A stretch of DNA of 64,000 nucleotides, from assembly GCA_050084515.1 (NCBI GenBank), contig CM114271.1, positions 45,694,001-45,758,000 of the forward strand. The letters are read 5' to 3'. Shown piece by piece: positions 22,467 to 36,084 of the stretch. This DNA is from Blasia pusilla. Taxonomy: Eukaryota > Marchantiophyta > Marchantiopsida > Blasiales. Position numbers and translations under genes: made by a program. Positions within the stretch are counted from its first letter, which is position 1, and each line of letters starts with the position of its first letter. The notes beneath the pieces were generated by a model. The model saw nothing but the letters and a program-made list of their open reading frames with translations. It was not told the DNA's origin and did no database searches.

Positions 22467-25135
22467 ACCTTCATCTTTCATTCCTTTCCTATGATCCTAT
22501 CTCTATTACCGCTTTTGCTTGCCCTTACCCTTCTCGAGTGCTTTGATCGTACATCGCTGCCTATTGCATCTTTCTTGTCACAAGCTCCAACAATCTTGGC
22601 CTGTGATTTCGCTGCCTTATGGGTTGCTCTGCCAGGTGTTGAGTTTTCACCACATCATCCCATCGTACTCTTTTCAGGATTTCAAGAGAAGGCAATGAAT
22701 TGCAATTTGAGCTCATTATCCTGTAACCCTATTGTAGGCATCCCCCCCATCAATAAGGTGCATATGCCCTGATTCGGGCTTTTGGTTGATTACTCTATAC
22801 GTTACTTTGATCCATAGCCAAGTTCCCTTTGTATAGAGTTGCTATCATCTACAATGTTCATGATCACAAGAAATTTCCATTATTTGCACTTCTTTCAATC
22901 GTGTAATGTAGAACTCAGGAAAAAGGTACTCCTTTAATCAAAAGTATTAAGTTCGTTCTCAAGAGACCACTATTTCTTGATTAAAGAGAGGTTTTATAAG
23001 AAATATTAAGAATAACTCCTCCTTCACTAATTTTACTGACTAACTACAAGTACAACTACACTATCTTTATGAGTATAAAAGAATAAACAGATTTTCTTCC
23101 CCTCTTTGAAAAGACTCTTCTCAAGTGCAAACGAAGACTCTTTCAAATCTTCAATAAAAAAAGCTCCACGAAGACCTCAAAGAGACCTCATGAATGGCGG
23201 CTCACCCTTCTTTCAAAACCGAATCTGTCACGACATGTTACTCACTGTCTAATAGCTTTCCTACGCTCTTCTTGATTATCTTCTGGAATTTTGAAATCAC
23301 AAGTCTCAACTCTCATTCCTACTAAAGCCCAATAAGATTTTACACCCAACTCCCCACCTCAGAAAGTATGAGAGAAGACACTTCTACTACATCAAAGAGT
23401 GGAACGAACCAAAAAGTATTGCTTCAGAAAGTAAAAGACTCTTTAGCTTGGATCATCCCCCAACAACCTATCCACACAATCCTCACAAATGATGGGAAGT
23501 TCAGACGCAAGGGAATGATCCCTCTTCATCCAATCGATCCACAGTATTTGGAAGATTCAGGGCACTAGACAATCTTCACCATTATTCTTATTGCGGTCTT
23601 CCTTATGAAAGTACCCCGCCTCTTTCTTTTCCAATCTTTTCCTATTCTTACACAAATTTTGACAAAAAGAGCAATTTTGTGGAGAAGTCTTCTTTGAGTG
23701 AAGACTAAAGACTCAATACTAGAAGTAAAGATTAGTACTTTTCTTGAAATTGTGTGAAAATATTGTGATGAAATCTAATGAGAGGACAAAAGATACTAAG
23801 AGACTAAGGATTGTCTTGGAAAAGTGAGAATTGTGTAAGAATAGGAAAAGATTGGAAAAGAAAGAGGCGCCCGAACCTTATAACTTTCCCCTATTGTGTG
23901 TGATATAGCCCTCTTGCGATTGCACCCATGCACTTGTGCTTGCTGCCAAAGCTTTGCATCTATGTCGTGCGTTGGTGTTAGAGTAACGATATTCGCTTAA
24001 GCTATGTTTCATAGTAACATGTTTATTTATATGCAGCAATATTATAGATAAGCATAGTTCGTTTCCTTTATTTGCAATAGTGTTGTAGGTGAGCTCTGTG
24101 TGTGTGCCCCATGGATAAATTTTTTTGTAAACAACTTGATTTCCTGTTCCATTGAAGTCCATATTCACAAATATATCCAAGAATTTTCAACCATATTTTT
24201 GTGGTTCCTCTACTAATTCCGATAGAAGGTACTATTATTTTTTTGTACTCTATATAAGGGAGAATTACTACAACTATACAAACCATATATTATTTTTTCA
24301 TTGCAACCTATTATTTTCAAGATGTGTGATGCAACACCAATCTACACAAGGAGCCCGCATAGTGTTATCAATAGACAATGAGCAGTCAATAAAAACCAGT
24401 AGGAGAGTATTCTCTTGGCACTCGATAGCAAGACATACTAATAACACGCAATGCTTCTTACATCCACCCTTGTCAATTATCTAGTTTGTGATCTATGTGC
24501 AAACATATTCATCAGTAGCTAGTGATTCACCTGAGGTTACATGTTCCTCATTAAAACTGAATATAAATCAAAGTGCATATTGTTTACTAGTGCAATAAAT
24601 TTAGTTGTCTCTTACATTGGGCTGTAGTTTGTAGCCTTCTTGCGTGAAAACCTGGCAGTGTTCCACAACTCAATACATGTAAGACACATAAAGTGCAAAT
24701 CTTCTTCGCTAAACCTCGACAAAACTCGGTGGGTTGCTTGCTTTACACTTACTATAAAACACATGTGTAAAAAGTACACTTCTTCGCCTATGGTTTCACT
24801 CATGCAGCATTGAGCTAGGTTCTAATCATACTATGCAAGTGTGATCTAAGCTCGCCTGAGTTCTTTCCATTGGCTCCGATTCATTCTTTGCAACTTAGTT
24901 TGCACAAGCATATATCAAAGTCCTCATCATGGCTAGATCCCGGAGGGTAATGAGACTCAGATGTCGTCTTCTCCTCAACAATGTGAGGCTGAATCTATGT
25001 AGAGACTATGCGAGAACAAGAATCTACACATTAAATAGGGTACACACATTGCCTTTTTTATGTCGCTTGGCTTGAAATGGAGCTATTGCTCAAGGGTTGG
25101 CAACCCTAGTGTTCTTCATTTATTAGGGATATGAA
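22467..25135. other. Gene-free stretch
   Basis: No protein family could be recognised on either strand; the ORFs are short and of biased composition. It contains the perfect inverted repeat at 23,618-23,868. Confidence 0.5.
23618..23868. repeat. Perfect 38-bp inverted repeat, 175-bp spacer
   Basis: The left arm 23,618-23,655 begins GCCTCTTTCTTTTCC and ends ATTCTTACACAA. The right arm 23,831-23,868 is its exact reverse complement. The overall length of 251 bp would suit a small MITE or a long hairpin. No protein is encoded, and I saw no clear target-site duplication at the edges. Confidence 0.85.
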
Positions 25136-26530
25136 GTGTTGTGGATCTTTGTTGGGAGGGGGGGAGATGTATTCTACAACACGAGTCAATTGAGAATGGC
25201 CATTGAGACATCACAAACATATCCAAAATGTGCCTTATGTAATGGTTACATGAGCGACTATATTATACCCTATGTTGGTAGATTTTATGTGTGCAAACAG
25301 TGTACAGGAATCAACCTGAATACTGCACACAATGTGTACATGACGCCAACGTATATTCGGGATGTGCTCAATGTTAACCCTTTGTACCTAAAATTTTTAT
25401 CTCTTGTCGACTCAAGACTTGCCATTGAAACCTAGTATAATGGCTTTCATGATGGTTTTTTCTAGGTTGAGTCCCTACTAGATTGCCCACTTGTTGCTTG
25501 GGGGCTTTGAGATTCAAAAGTGACAAACTTAAATGTCTTTGATCGCAAGCTCAGGGATATTCTATTGGTAAAATTACGAATCAATGAGCTATATTTGCAG
25601 TATGTGTCGCTTATTGAGCTACCTAATCCATCCTACGGACTTTTAATCCTACCATCTTCATCTATTGAAACTATGTTGAGAGCATCTCCAGACAAGGGCT
25701 AGATGTCACATAGTATGACTTTCAACCGTTATAGCGCAGAGCTCAATGTGTTGCAAGATATACACTACTCACTGCCCATTAAGAGAAGACATGCATATGA
25801 CATATTTCATATTGGGAGCGTGTTTCTTAGAGACAATACACATGTTCGTGAACATCTCCTTAGTGACAGACACGGTATATCAGAAGACATGAAGTTAACT
25901 ATTGAGACTGGGATTTCCCCATATGTTCTTGTTCTCCTACATTAGGCATTTAACTGGTCAATACATCTTTGTTGATTAACTTTGAAGCCGAGTGAGACAA
26001 CTATTTAGTGTGTTTACACTTTACAAACCATACTTGCTTATTATGCATCAGTTGCGACAATCTATCACACTAGCTTCTCGAACTCGCTCATGCATCTGAA
26101 GCAGAGAACTTGATTAACTAAAACTGAAACATCTGGACCTTATGAACCACGATTGTATTCCTATTTATCCAGATATAGTGTGATTGCACAGATCCCAAGA
26201 ACCCCAAGCGGCATCGCGACAGCTGACAGAGACCTTAAGACCATGATGCAAGCCTAGGGCATGTCCGATTTCTTTTTGACCCTTATCTCCAATAAGGTGT
26301 CTGATAGAAGGTGGTTTGGGATATTTGATATTGAGGCGGAAGTGAAGAAAATTAACCCACCTTTTACATGGCAGGATGCATGTGTTGAGTGTGATGTACT
26401 TCTTCATACTAGATTGAAGGCTTTCCTTTATAACTATTTCCTAGACCATGTATACTAGGAAGTGTGCAGAATTACCTTTTCAAATATGAGCTCCAAGTTA
26501 GGGTAGCTTGCACTCACACACTATATTATA
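25136..26530 (+). pseudogene. Probable Helitron Rep N-terminal region, broken
   Basis: At 25,136-25,435 a two-CxxC region (CALCNGY, CKQC) opens the stretch; other broken frames follow up to 25,945. At about 26,190-26,460 the frames give RTPSGIATADRDLKTMMQA, then DFFLTLISNKVSDRRWFGIF, then a segment ending LKAFLYNYFLDHV. A block resembling a YEFQ-RG-PH-H motif follows at 26,485-26,525 in shifted frame. The FFLTL-----W and following pattern resembles the Helitron-like N domain ahead of the HUH nuclease. Stops and frameshifts are many, and neither the HUH motif proper nor the helicase can be read. It could be another transposon with a similar fold. Confidence 0.4.
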
Positions 26531-29443
26531 TGTAACCAAGGAAGACTTTCAACCGAGTCACAAGTGATATATGTTGCTACATTCCGTTAGTTGAATGGTG
26601 CAAGCTTGCGTAGACCTCCTATTCTAGTATGACTTCTATGTTGCAACATTACATGACTACAAAGCAACTACATACATATAAGCCAAGTAGCTGTATCACC
26701 AAGGCAAACAAGGATCATCTGCCATATTGCCGTACGGATTTCTTGGCTCCTAATAACATGCAAGTAGAACCTGCCATAGATCCAAAGACTACGAAATGGA
26801 ACTATTAGAGACACAGTGAACAACATAGGAACATTAGACCATATCATCCTACTATCTTGCTCTTGTGGGGTGCCCATATGAATTTACAACTTTGTTATGT
26901 GCAATGGTCTTTTAATCTATTACTATGGAACCAATGTCCAGGAGAAGCGGGGTTACGTGTTGTTGAGCGAAAAGAATTTGAGAATTTCGATTGATTTGTC
27001 ACTTACGGCCAAAACCGAGGGTTCTAGGAGGGTGTTCTCTATATTCGTATTTGTTTAGCCGGCTCAATTGTGAAATCTTCAAAATTGCCTTTCGGTTTTG
27101 TAGAGACCGGAAATGTACCGGTTGTCACTTAAAAAAACTCCCGGACCCTATATGGAACTTCTAAATTTGGGTGTAAGCAATAAATACTCTTGCAATCCCT
27201 CCATAACTTCGAAGCCCTAAAGGCCGATTTGTACCCGGACAACTCTTGGCTTAGTGAGGGGCCAATGCAATGATCGGGGAGATTCGGCGATTCTGAGTAA
27301 AGTTAGCGATAAAATTCGAGAATTACCGACTGCTTTTAAGGCCCTCGAAAAACCGGCTGGATTCGAACATGTCCTTTGTATTTTGTATCTGAAAACCAGT
27401 TCAAAAACCGGGATTACTGTTTCGGACTGGAAATTCCCGGAAATGTACCGGGTCCCACGAAAAAACTCCCCGAACCCTGGGCCAATGTGATCAACAGATC
27501 TCCCTCCTCGAGAAGATCTTTAATGTCAAATAATAAGGAAAAATTTCAAAATCGTTCCAAAAGCCGTTAGGAGCGAAGTCGGCGGATGTCAAGAAACCCT
27601 TTCGCGACGGATCTCATCATCCAACGGCTGTCAAAAGCGTGCGACAGACGGCTAGTAACACATGTCCACACTTGCTCGAAAGTCCACGTGTCATAACATG
27701 CGCTGTTTGCACCGGGAGACAACACTCTCGCATAATAATATAGATTTGCTATCGCAGCCATGGTATCTACTATGTACAGCAGCATGTCTCCTACCCTTAA
27801 AAACATCGGTCGCTGCTCCCCATTATGCCGGGGCTGCATTCTTGTCCCCCATTATGGCATGGATAGGAAAGTAGACCTATCTCATGGGACACATGGGTCG
27901 TCCTGACAAAGCCATAAAGATTCAGATCGATCTTGATCGACGGACGGCCCGATTCCATCCGCTGAGATGAGTCGCCATTTTTTCACGGCATCGCAAATTT
28001 TCTTGCGCTGGTGTTTTTGTGTTGGTCAGGGCAGCGTCCTAGGGTTTAGGGCCTGGGGCACGGACAGAAGCAGAAACGAAGCAGGCAGTTTTATAGAAGA
28101 ACACCGGGAGGTATTTGACCTTTTAAAATTTCCCGGCCGGCTGCCTCTCCGTTCACGTCGAGGATCAGGTGACAGGTGGAGCCATTGGGAGGTGGACTCT
28201 GCAGTAGACACCAACTGGACAGTAGTCATCAAGACCTCAATAAATATGCACAAAGTATCATCGGTTGCGCGGGTGAAAAAAAGGTTAATTAATCGTACTT
28301 TGGGCTTGCACACGGGAAGGCTTAAAAAAACCTACGTGTCGAGGAGGGGTTCCCCATATCTGTCCTCCCATGAAAACCCATCCGAAAAACAAAAAGGGGA
28401 AGTAAAGTTACTTGTGATCCCAGCGAGATACGAAATCGCGCTCACGATCGGAGCTGTTATTTTCCAGTAACATCTGAGCATTTGACTAGTAGCTCACTTT
28501 TGGAAGATAGGAGTCGATTAGATTTTGCGCGTGTGAGGAGAAGTTAGAAACAGGTTGCCATGTGGTCTGGGTACAACAACAGCTTGTCAATTCCAGATTC
28601 ATAGGAGAGCACAGCGGTATGTTGAGCTCAATCCACTCCGAGTTGTATGCTCAACGCATTTCAAGAATTTTCTCTTGGACCATCCCTGTCGCTCCCTAAG
28701 CCTGTGTATTCCAATTGGTATTTCTATTCACGTCAATGTCACACATACTTAAGGGTGACTCATGGCAGTAAGGAAATGTCCTAGCAAATCCGGCGTTACG
28801 ATTTCAGGCGTGGAATCTTGTTAAGTCAAAGGCAGTTTTGTTTCCCCTTGGGACCAGGCGAACCAGTGATTTTGTTTGGCACCTCTCTCGTATCTCTGGC
28901 AATCGTAGAAGAAGTGTTTTCTCACTTTTATAGGACTTCTTGTTGGGAGTTCCATTCCGATGTTCACTGCCGAATCAGTGCAGCGCTAACTTGTGCACAA
29001 CTGGAAAGATGAGCAGCTTCATTTCTGAGCTTTGTGCAACGCTCACGGGCCGACGACATGAAGAATTGATCGTGAATGTACTCAACCGAGTGAAGCTTGC
29101 AAGGGAGTTGAGACAAGTTTCGGCATTGAGAGTAAATTCGGAGCTGAGATTTCTCAATGACGCGGGCGTGACGGAGAAATATTGCGCATTAAGTAGTATG
29201 TGTCGTAGGCTCCTTGCTCCGGTTGGACGGCGCTGCAAACTGGGATGAGTGAAGAGGGAAGCCAATATCAGATGAGAGGAGGTTGTAGTGGAGGGAGAGG
29301 AATATTGATTCGATTTGATTTCCTCATGTGCAGAAATTGTTCGATAGACGCTCATGGGAGATACAATTTGATATAGAAGCAGAAAATCCGGAGAACACAA
29401 GGTGATCATTAACGACGCCGCCTTATTTGCACGGCTGCACACA
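26531..29443. other. Intergenic region upstream of the receptor kinase gene
   Basis: No convincing gene was found. A 167-codon open frame at 27,967-28,470 has no recognisable motif. An 80-codon frame at 29,009-29,248 lies just upstream of the kinase gene and is equally unplaced. I could not assign promoter motifs for the kinase gene. Confidence 0.4.
27040..27490. repeat. Imperfect direct repeat, ~330-bp spacing
   Basis: The block GGAAATGTACCGG followed by CAC-AAAAAACTCCC occurs at 27,109-27,145 and again at 27,437-27,473, each downstream of a TTCGG/GACCGG-rich stretch. Copies are diverged, and only two are present. Confidence 0.5.
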
Positions 29444-32400
29444 ATGAGCCGAGGACGTGCGGGGGAAGTCCTGTTCGGTGTGGTCGTGTGGTGTTTTAGT
29501 TTTCTGCAGACAACGAACGCTCAAATAGGTACTTCCATCTTCAAGTTCGTGGCTGAATTGCCTAGCAGTTCTGGCAACACTCGAGGATATTCGAATCAGG
29601 TCAAGCAAATTCTTCTTTAGCTAATGGTGAAGGGAACCTAGGACCTAAATAGGATTGTGCGTGCAGCTTCTTTCGGGTTGGTTTCAAGCATAATTGTGGT
29701 AACTACGGAGGCCCATTCGATCTTTGAGCGCAGGTTTCATCAGTATCGATTGCGGCACGGGTTCCAACTACACTGACAATCGCAAGATTTTTTGGGTAAA
29801 CGATGAAAGATATACGGTGACGGGGCAGAATGGCATAGTAGATATCTCGGGAGCAAATCTCAACACAAATCAAGTGAATGATATTGGCCCGCAGTTGCAG
29901 ACGATCAGATACTTCCCTGGGACCCAGAGCAAGTCGTGTTACATGATTCCTGAAGTCGAAGCGAACCAGTTGTACCTTGTTCGCTTGATGTTCCTCGCTG
30001 GTGACTTGACTTCCAAGCTGGGGAAATCGATCACCTTCGGCGTGACACTTGGAAATTACCGGTGGGAGGATGTTGTAATCGATGATCCTCTCACTCCTGT
30101 GATCATGGAAGCTGTACTTACAACGATGATGAGTCCGTGGCCTATCTGCTTCCTGCGCGACGTAGGGACTCCGTTCATCTCGTCGATCGAAATCCGAATT
30201 CTCCCCAGGTTTTATTACCAAACAAGTCTTCTGCAGTTGCACGTCCTCACGGGCGTTTATAGGATTGACTGTGGCTTGAAATCGGGCAGCGCAAACCTGA
30301 GGTCGGTACACCTCACCTATCCTTGCTCCACTGGCGGCTATGCATTGACAGTCAGACCTCCTTCCTATAATGTCGTGAAATATGCGCAATGTGCAATGCT
30401 TCCCAATAACTTTTTGTGGTCTTGAACTACTCTTGAAGCTCAAATGAGGTCTGTACGTCGAACGCTTCTTGGCACTCGAGAGATTGTTAGCTCTATTTCA
30501 TCACGTCATGGTCATGGACTAAATTTCAAGAGTATTCAAAGTGGACGCCTACAGACGCGGTGACCTAATTCTTCATTATTTCGGTCTCGATGGGAAGAAA
30601 TTACTCTAATCGCATTCATAGTCGCACGAGTCATTCCCTTTCCTTTCTCACTCCCATGAAATTTTCCATGAACTTCAGTAATTAAAACTGCCTCGTCCTC
30701 CCTTTTTAAGTCTACGAATCCGACCAAATCCAGGCAACCCTGATCCTATCCTACAATGCGTGCATCAAAAGTTGTTACCTTCGAAAAACAGAGCGAGACT
30801 TGCAATGTTGGAGGACTTGTAAGGAAGAGCGAATGTTTCACTTGTCCTTCAACTTCAGGTCTTGCATTGATTGCCATGTACTAAACACAGTGAAGGGGGG
30901 GCCATACAACTCCAACTTGTCCGGTCTGACAATCCAGGCTACTGACGATCGTACGCATGTTTTTAATGCCTCCAGATACCCCTCAGACACCTTCGATCGC
31001 TTCTGGACGCCCGATCCCGCCAACTTCAGCTTCCCTAAACGCAGAGCTTCTATCTTCGGGATTACTATTCGGTGAGTCTCCCCAACGAGGCGTTACGATC
31101 TGCTTGGGTCGCTCCGTCGCTTAATTCGAGCATCTCCTTCTCTTGGCCCATCCCTCCGTTGCAGAAGGCGCACTACGTCAGCTTCTTCTTCGTGGAGCCT
31201 CAACAAGTGAAGCCCACTGACATTCGGGAGGTGGACATATATTTGAGCGGCGTATACCAAGAAACGGCGACCATTAACTCGTCGGTGTTTTCCACGTTTG
31301 ACATAACCAGACCCGTTTACACGTCGTTGAACGTCACCCTTTTCGGAATCCGAGATCCACTTTGCCGGTGATGCTGAACGCGGTCGAGTCGTATATGTTT
31401 GATTCATACAATTACTCCTTCGTTACACATCCGGACGATGGTACGTGCTTCTTAATTTCCTGACGGTCTTTTAACTTATATTTGCCCTTCCATTTCGCAA
31501 TTTCCTTTTCTCTTGCATTTTCAGCTAGTAAAACCGCTTTTCTAGTGAGCCAATTGCTCGAAAATGATTAAAAATGATACGCAAAAATTTCAAATATGGG
31601 AGGTAATTTAATTAGCACAAGTGTAGGCTTATATAATCTATATACATAGACTAATGGTTGGTTTTCGGAAGTGTCGTATGGAGCTCACACTATCGCTGAA
31701 AAAATACTTTGACCCGTTTCATTGTGAAAAGAATACTATTTTATTTTTCGTTATTCCCCAAAGATTTACTCTGATTCTCCTCGACTTACACAATGATAAT
31801 ACACGTTTAAAAAAGCAATTAAACTTGTAATCCCAAGACGGCTAAACCTTAGCCTTTGCTGCATGGACAAGCAGCAGCCGCCATTGCTTCATTCATAACG
31901 AGCGCCAACTTAACAACTTGGAGCGGTGATCCTTGCTTGCCTGTTCCATACTCTTGGTTAAAGTGCAGTTCTCCACAAGTTTCAAACATTTCTAGGGTTT
32001 TGCAAATGTAAGTTCTACTTCCAATGTTTTTCCTTTCTTAATCGGATTTGACTTGTTTGATTTATATGTGCAATAGAAGTGAGAAGCTTTGATCAACATA
32101 TTACTTATTATGTGGTTATGAATACTTGCAGAAACTTACTGAATCAGAATATCAGTGGCTTTATTACAAAAGATATTGCAAAATTAATCGAGTTGCGGAT
32201 CTGTAAGAGCTAGAATCCTTCGAACTTCATTTGGTTGTGGATATCTTAAACCAATTTACTTTGAATGTTCTACTTCTGGAGTTTTTGGGAAGGAAGATCT
32301 CCTTAGAAACATTGTGACGGATGTCAAGGTTGCGTCCGCACTAAAGTCAAGTTGGAGATGCATGAGCAGGGCATTGGACAACAATAATATAACTGGTACC

Positions 32401-35400
32401 ATCCCCGACTTGAGTGCTCTCATCAATCTTCAAACAATGTAAGGGAGTGAATTGGATCCCATGCAGACTGTTGTGGTTTACAATGCACTCAATTATTTTT
32501 GGAAGTGGCTTTTCCCATCCTAAAGTAGCCCTTATTTTGTTCACACGATATATTTATGTTTACATTTTTTACTACTTTTGGCGCATTGAGATGTGCAGAC
32601 GATTTCAAAACAACCAATTACAAGGATCTATTCCGGATTCATTGGCTCTGCTCCCAAATCTCACATTGTTGTACGTAGAAACTTCTCATGGTATTAACAA
32701 AGTTATGACGCATATTAGAGCATTCAATTGAAGAGATATTTTGTTTTGAATGGCTTTCAATGAGAAGGATTGCAAAGTGTTCACATAATTGGGGATGGGT
32801 AAGTTTCTTATAAGAAGTTGCCTATAATCACAAGGCACCAATTATGATATAGAGAATATATTCAAGAATCATAGAAAGTAGTTTGAACTGCAATTTCAAG
32901 TTGTAGTTGTCATGATCATCTTGAGAAGTTGTTATTATCCCAATTAGAAGATGGGTACTAATGTGACCAAAGTTATTGTAAATAGATTTGGTCTTGACTA
33001 TACAATGGATGAGTAGTATGTAACTATGGTGTTTTGTGCATATTGTCCAGAACTTTGGACCATAATCTCTTGGAGGGAGGGCTACCACCAGGTCTAGCGA
33101 AGAAAATTGATATGGGCTCATTGACTTTTTCGTAGGCATTCCTCTCCTTCTTGGTTCTAAGGTGTAACTCAATGATATATGTTGTATATAAGTGAGCGCA
33201 TGATCAAGTTTCAAACAATTGATTGATCAAGAACATTATTGATCTACAAATTTAAAATAGCATTGCTTATTTTGGAATTCCTACAGGGCGAGTGATAATC
33301 CCCACCTATGTTTTGGAGGAAATCCATGCTTACGATCAACAAATAGTTCATCAACCTCTTTCCCAAGAACTCCTTCCAAGAGCTCAAGCTCTAACATTGG
33401 GCCCAAAGTGGGTGCGGCAATAGGTGCCGTACTTGGGCTACTACTTCTAGTGATGATTTTGGTTTGTGTATATAGAAAGAGAACGAACTCCAAGCTGCCA
33501 GGTATGAAAATACATTCTCAATCCAATAATGGTTGTCTACCTATCTTAGTTGCTTTCACGTACTTGGTTCTTTGAGTCCCCTCTTTTTTGTATTCTTGAT
33601 AGATTTCCCTCCTGCTTTTTGTTGAGGTTTTATTCCTACATATACTTATATAAATTGCTGTAATATGTGCTATAATCGTGAATTCGTTGAATATCTTTAT
33701 ATTTTTCTTCTTTCTCTTCTATTTGTGACTACTGAATGGATTCTTTTTGTTAGTCCAGGTGAATCGAATGTGAATGTTGTCGCCCATGGGGTTTCTTCTT
33801 TTTCAAACCAACCTAGAGATCCAAACCAACCAATCCCTTTCTCACGAATCGAGGTACTTCAAGCCACAAACAACTTTTCGAGAAAAATTGGCAAAGGTGG
33901 CTATGGAGATGTTTACTACGGACAATTGCCTGATGGTCAAGAGGTGGCCGTGAAAGTGAACAAAGGAAATTCTCACCAAGGAGCAAAGGAGTTTTTGAAT
34001 GAGGTAAATCACATCATCATCAATTGATGCCCATGTCCAAGTAGGATCAAGCATCACAAAGATTTTAACTCATTTCCATGTTTAATTGCAAGTACTTTCA
34101 ATCATCGAGCTTTAAATCTCATTTAGTATTTGGTGGTGGATGTGGTTAGGTAACGCTCTTGTCAAGATTACACCACAAAAATTTGGTGTCTTTTGTGGGT
34201 TATTGCAAGGAAGAAAATGAGCGTGTTTTGATATATGGATTTATGTCTCAAGGGACATTGCAAGAGCACCTCTATGGTAAGCATCCCCTTCATTTCACTC
34301 CAATAATCCCTTCATCCCATCCAATTGATCTCATACCAACTCAAATCATCCTTCAACTCATGAGTAGATATAGACTTTTTCCTTTGACCAATTGTTCAAA
34401 GGTTTTGTTATTTCCTAACCATCTAGTAATATGCTTGATTGAAAGGAAATCTTTTCTATTGAGGCATTTAGAAATAAAACTCTTGGAATAGTGGGAAGAA
34501 CTTGAGTGTGTTTAAAAGACTCCTATGTTTCCACTAAGTTGTTTCTCCCTTTGAAATAGGTGAAGGAGGGGCTCCTGTACAACAACCACTAGATTGGCGA
34601 ACAAGACTAGATATTGTCCTCAATGCTGCTCGAGGTGATGATGATACTCGGATTTAGCTTGCATTTAAACTCAAGCATATGCAGGCCAATGTTATGAAGA
34701 TATGCATGTAGAGCATTTATTCCTTTCAAATGAAAGATGTGTGATTCTCTTCACCCCAAAATAATCCTTCATGCAATTGATTTTTTGTTCTACTCTAACT
34801 GTAAGTTTTTCATGTTTGTGGCTTCTATACTTTCCCAGGAATTGAGTACCTACATCATTCTTGCTCTCCCCCTGTCATTCATCGTGACATAAAACCAAGC
34901 AATATTTTATTGACCGATAGGCTCACGGCCAAAATATCAGATTTTGGCATTTCAAAAAGCATAATTCAAAATAATCAATTTGGGATCATGACGGGAGTGA
35001 AGGGTTCCTTCGGCTATCTTGACCCAGAGTAAGTCTCTTCTCCACTTAGACCACCCATACTTTCATGAATTCAAAAAAATTTCACAAACTCAATAAATAT
35101 CTTTGTATTTAAGATAGGATTTGTTGTGGTCATTGGTCAGGTACTCCAAGGAGAATCGATTGAACTTAAAGAGCGATATCTATAGCTTTGGCGTTGTTTT
35201 GCTTGAAGTTATCACAGGGAGAAAATACAACACAACTCAATTTCCAAATGGCGTGACATCCACTCTCATAGATTGGGTAAGTGCAATTGTATGAATATAA
35301 TATATGCTTTAATCATGGGATATTCTTTTCCTCTTTCCTCCCTCTGTTTGGCCTCATTACATAAATCATTAGAATAAGGAAAAAGGCGGTATGAAATCTA

Positions 35401-36084
35401 CATCACCTACAATGAAAGAAAGTATGCACCATACATAACAACTACAACTTATGATTCCTTAATTTTTACTTGTGTTTAACATCCATGTACATGAAAAAGA
35501 TTCTTCATTCCAATCTTAGGAGTGTTGTAGTTTTTTTTTTTTAAAGCTCTTGCACATGAACTTTCACCTCATTAGTGGATCTTAGCTTTAACTTTGGGTT
35601 ATTTGCAACTAGTTCTAATGAGATCTTCAAAATGTCATTTTTCTTGGTAATCTAGAGAAACAAGTGTACCCTTATCCCTTTGGATAATGGTATTGAGAAG
35701 TTGTAACAATAAAAGAGGTTGTTTCGACAGGTGGGAGATGGTCTACGGGGAAATTCTATCCAAGAGATAGTCGATCCTATGTTAACTACAAATTACAATT
35801 TAGACTCTGCTTGGAGACTTGTAGAGTTAGCGATGGCATGTTTAGAGCCTCATGCAGTGAATAGACCGGATATACAAGAAGTTGTTATTGCATTGAGCGA
35901 GGCTTTGGATCTAGAGGAGCATCAACAAGGGATCATAACACCTTCAAATCATTCTCCATCTGACCTTGTTGCTTCTTCTTTTGACCAATACCAACGAGTT
36001 TACCCAGGATCCCGATCTTCTGCTAGGTCCTCCAATGAGAGCTTTCCTACAATGACTTTGAGTACCAATGTTGCAGCTAGGTAA
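29444..36084 (+). CDS. Malectin-like LRR receptor-like kinase; kinase intact, ectodomain frameshifted
   Basis: Plasma-membrane receptor kinase of the plant malectin-like/LRR type. Exons I can support: 29,444-29,528; 29,734-30,301; 30,976-31,440; 31,872-32,007; 32,132-32,202; ~32,370-32,438; 32,599-32,670; 33,051-33,131; 33,287-33,501; 33,759-34,003; 34,150-34,276; 34,560-34,634; 34,839-35,028; 35,141-35,276; 35,731-36,084. The ATG opens a signal peptide (hydrophobic LFGVVVWCFSFLQ). The malectin-like region starts GFISIDCG. Then come WSGDPCLPVPYSWLKC, three LRR exons, a transmembrane helix in exon 33,287-33,501, and the kinase: GKGGYGDVYYG, AVKV, HRDIKPSN, DFGIS, GSFGYLDPE. The seven exons from 33,287 on join in phase. 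Frameshifts are needed near 31,070 and 31,363, and the join at exon ~32,370 does not keep frame. It may be a young pseudogene, or the indels may be assembly errors. Confidence 0.85.

Noticed and set aside
22434-22772. 112-codon hydrophobic open frame
   Set aside because: It starts inside an LTR end and has no signal or family motif that holds up.
27967-28470. 167-codon open frame
   Set aside because: No recognisable motif, odd composition, and no sign of a partner exon or conserved copy.
29703-30443. 246-codon minus-strand open frame
   Set aside because: It is antisense to the malectin-like exon, which matches a known domain on the plus strand.
31071-31164. Possible intron (GTGAGT to TTGCAG) in the receptor kinase gene
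   Set aside because: The stretch encodes part of the malectin-like domain in an open frame, and splicing it out does not restore phase; a frameshift explains it better.
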